From: an uncultured Clostridia bacterium
GTDB lineage: Bacteria; Bacillota; Clostridia; TANB77; CAG-508
Direction of reading: 5' to 3'
Assembly: GCA_947584125.1 (NCBI GenBank)
Contig: CANPWI010000022.1
Span: 1-15,131 of the forward strand
DNA length: 15,131 nt
The notes below the pieces were generated by a model. The model had not been told where the DNA came from. It saw only the letters and a list, made by a program, of their open reading frames with translations, and searched no databases. Position 1 is the stretch's first letter; each line of letters opens with the position of its first letter. Positions 15,027 through 15,131 of the stretch are shown here, in pieces. The position numbers were made by a program, and so were the translations under genes.

Positions 15027-15131
15027 TTACTTTGTTTGTGCTTGTACTGCTGTAATTGCTACAACACCTACTATATCTTTACTTGAACATCCTCTTGATA
15101 AGTCGTTAACAGGTTTTGCAATTCCCTGACA
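15027..15131 (-). CDS. pta: Phosphate acetyltransferase, C-terminal end only
   Basis: The last 34 codons of a minus-strand gene that enters from the right edge. The tail GIAKPVNDLSRG, then CSSKDIVGVVAITAVQAQ, is the conserved C-terminus of phosphotransacetylase, which makes acetyl phosphate from acetyl-CoA. Its position 99 bases upstream of ackA matches the usual pta-ackA arrangement. The active-site region is outside the window. Confidence 0.9.
   Translation of the reverse strand, partial: CQGIAKPVNDLSRGCSSKDIVGVVAITAVQAQTK

Overview
The window comes from an AT-rich, low-GC Gram-positive bacterium, most likely a spore-forming member of the Clostridia. Supporting signs are a dipicolinate synthase B subunit (a spore-core enzyme), a sortase, strong GGAGG ribosome binding sites, GTG as well as ATG starts, and the paired pta-ackA acetate-forming genes of a fermenter. 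Nothing in it identifies a species. Except for guaA and a small orphan gene, all recognised genes are on the minus strand.

Region by region: 1-312 holds the start of a secreted protein that runs off the left edge. 313-877 looks like spacer but is dense in structure. It contains a (CT)24/(GA)24 microsatellite inside a 34-codon minus-strand reading frame that has its own promoter, ribosome binding site and downstream hairpins, followed by a chain of inverted repeats. 878-1456 is spoVFB behind a sigma-K-like promoter, and 1570-2184 is a Nudix hydrolase. 2287-3678 is asnS and 3740-5473 an acyl-CoA synthetase, each with its own promoter. 5598-6284 is a sortase. 6376-10047 is an RND efflux pump carrying a coiled-coil insertion of about 200 residues and a terminator-like hairpin in its leader. 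guaA (10251-11789, plus) diverges from the pump. A monocistronic 85-residue orphan (11885-12142, plus) lies between guaA and the convergent guaB (12201-13700). ackA (13734-14927) and the last 34 codons of pta (15027-15131) close the window.

Together these are housekeeping functions: guanine nucleotide synthesis from IMP through XMP to GMP (guaB, guaA), acetate and ATP production from acetyl-CoA (pta, ackA), asparaginyl-tRNA charging, fatty acid activation, spore dipicolinate synthesis, and envelope functions (sortase, RND pump, secreted protein). Most genes appear to be transcribed singly from promoters readable in the sequence; pta-ackA-guaB is the likeliest co-directional cluster.

The most unusual element is the GA-repeat microgene at 520-624. 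With 24 repeat units it encodes 34 residues. With 25 or 22 units the frame would open into a tail carrying a predicted membrane segment (75 residues for 25 units). That is the layout of a phase-variable contingency locus, but it is inferred from one sequence and untested.
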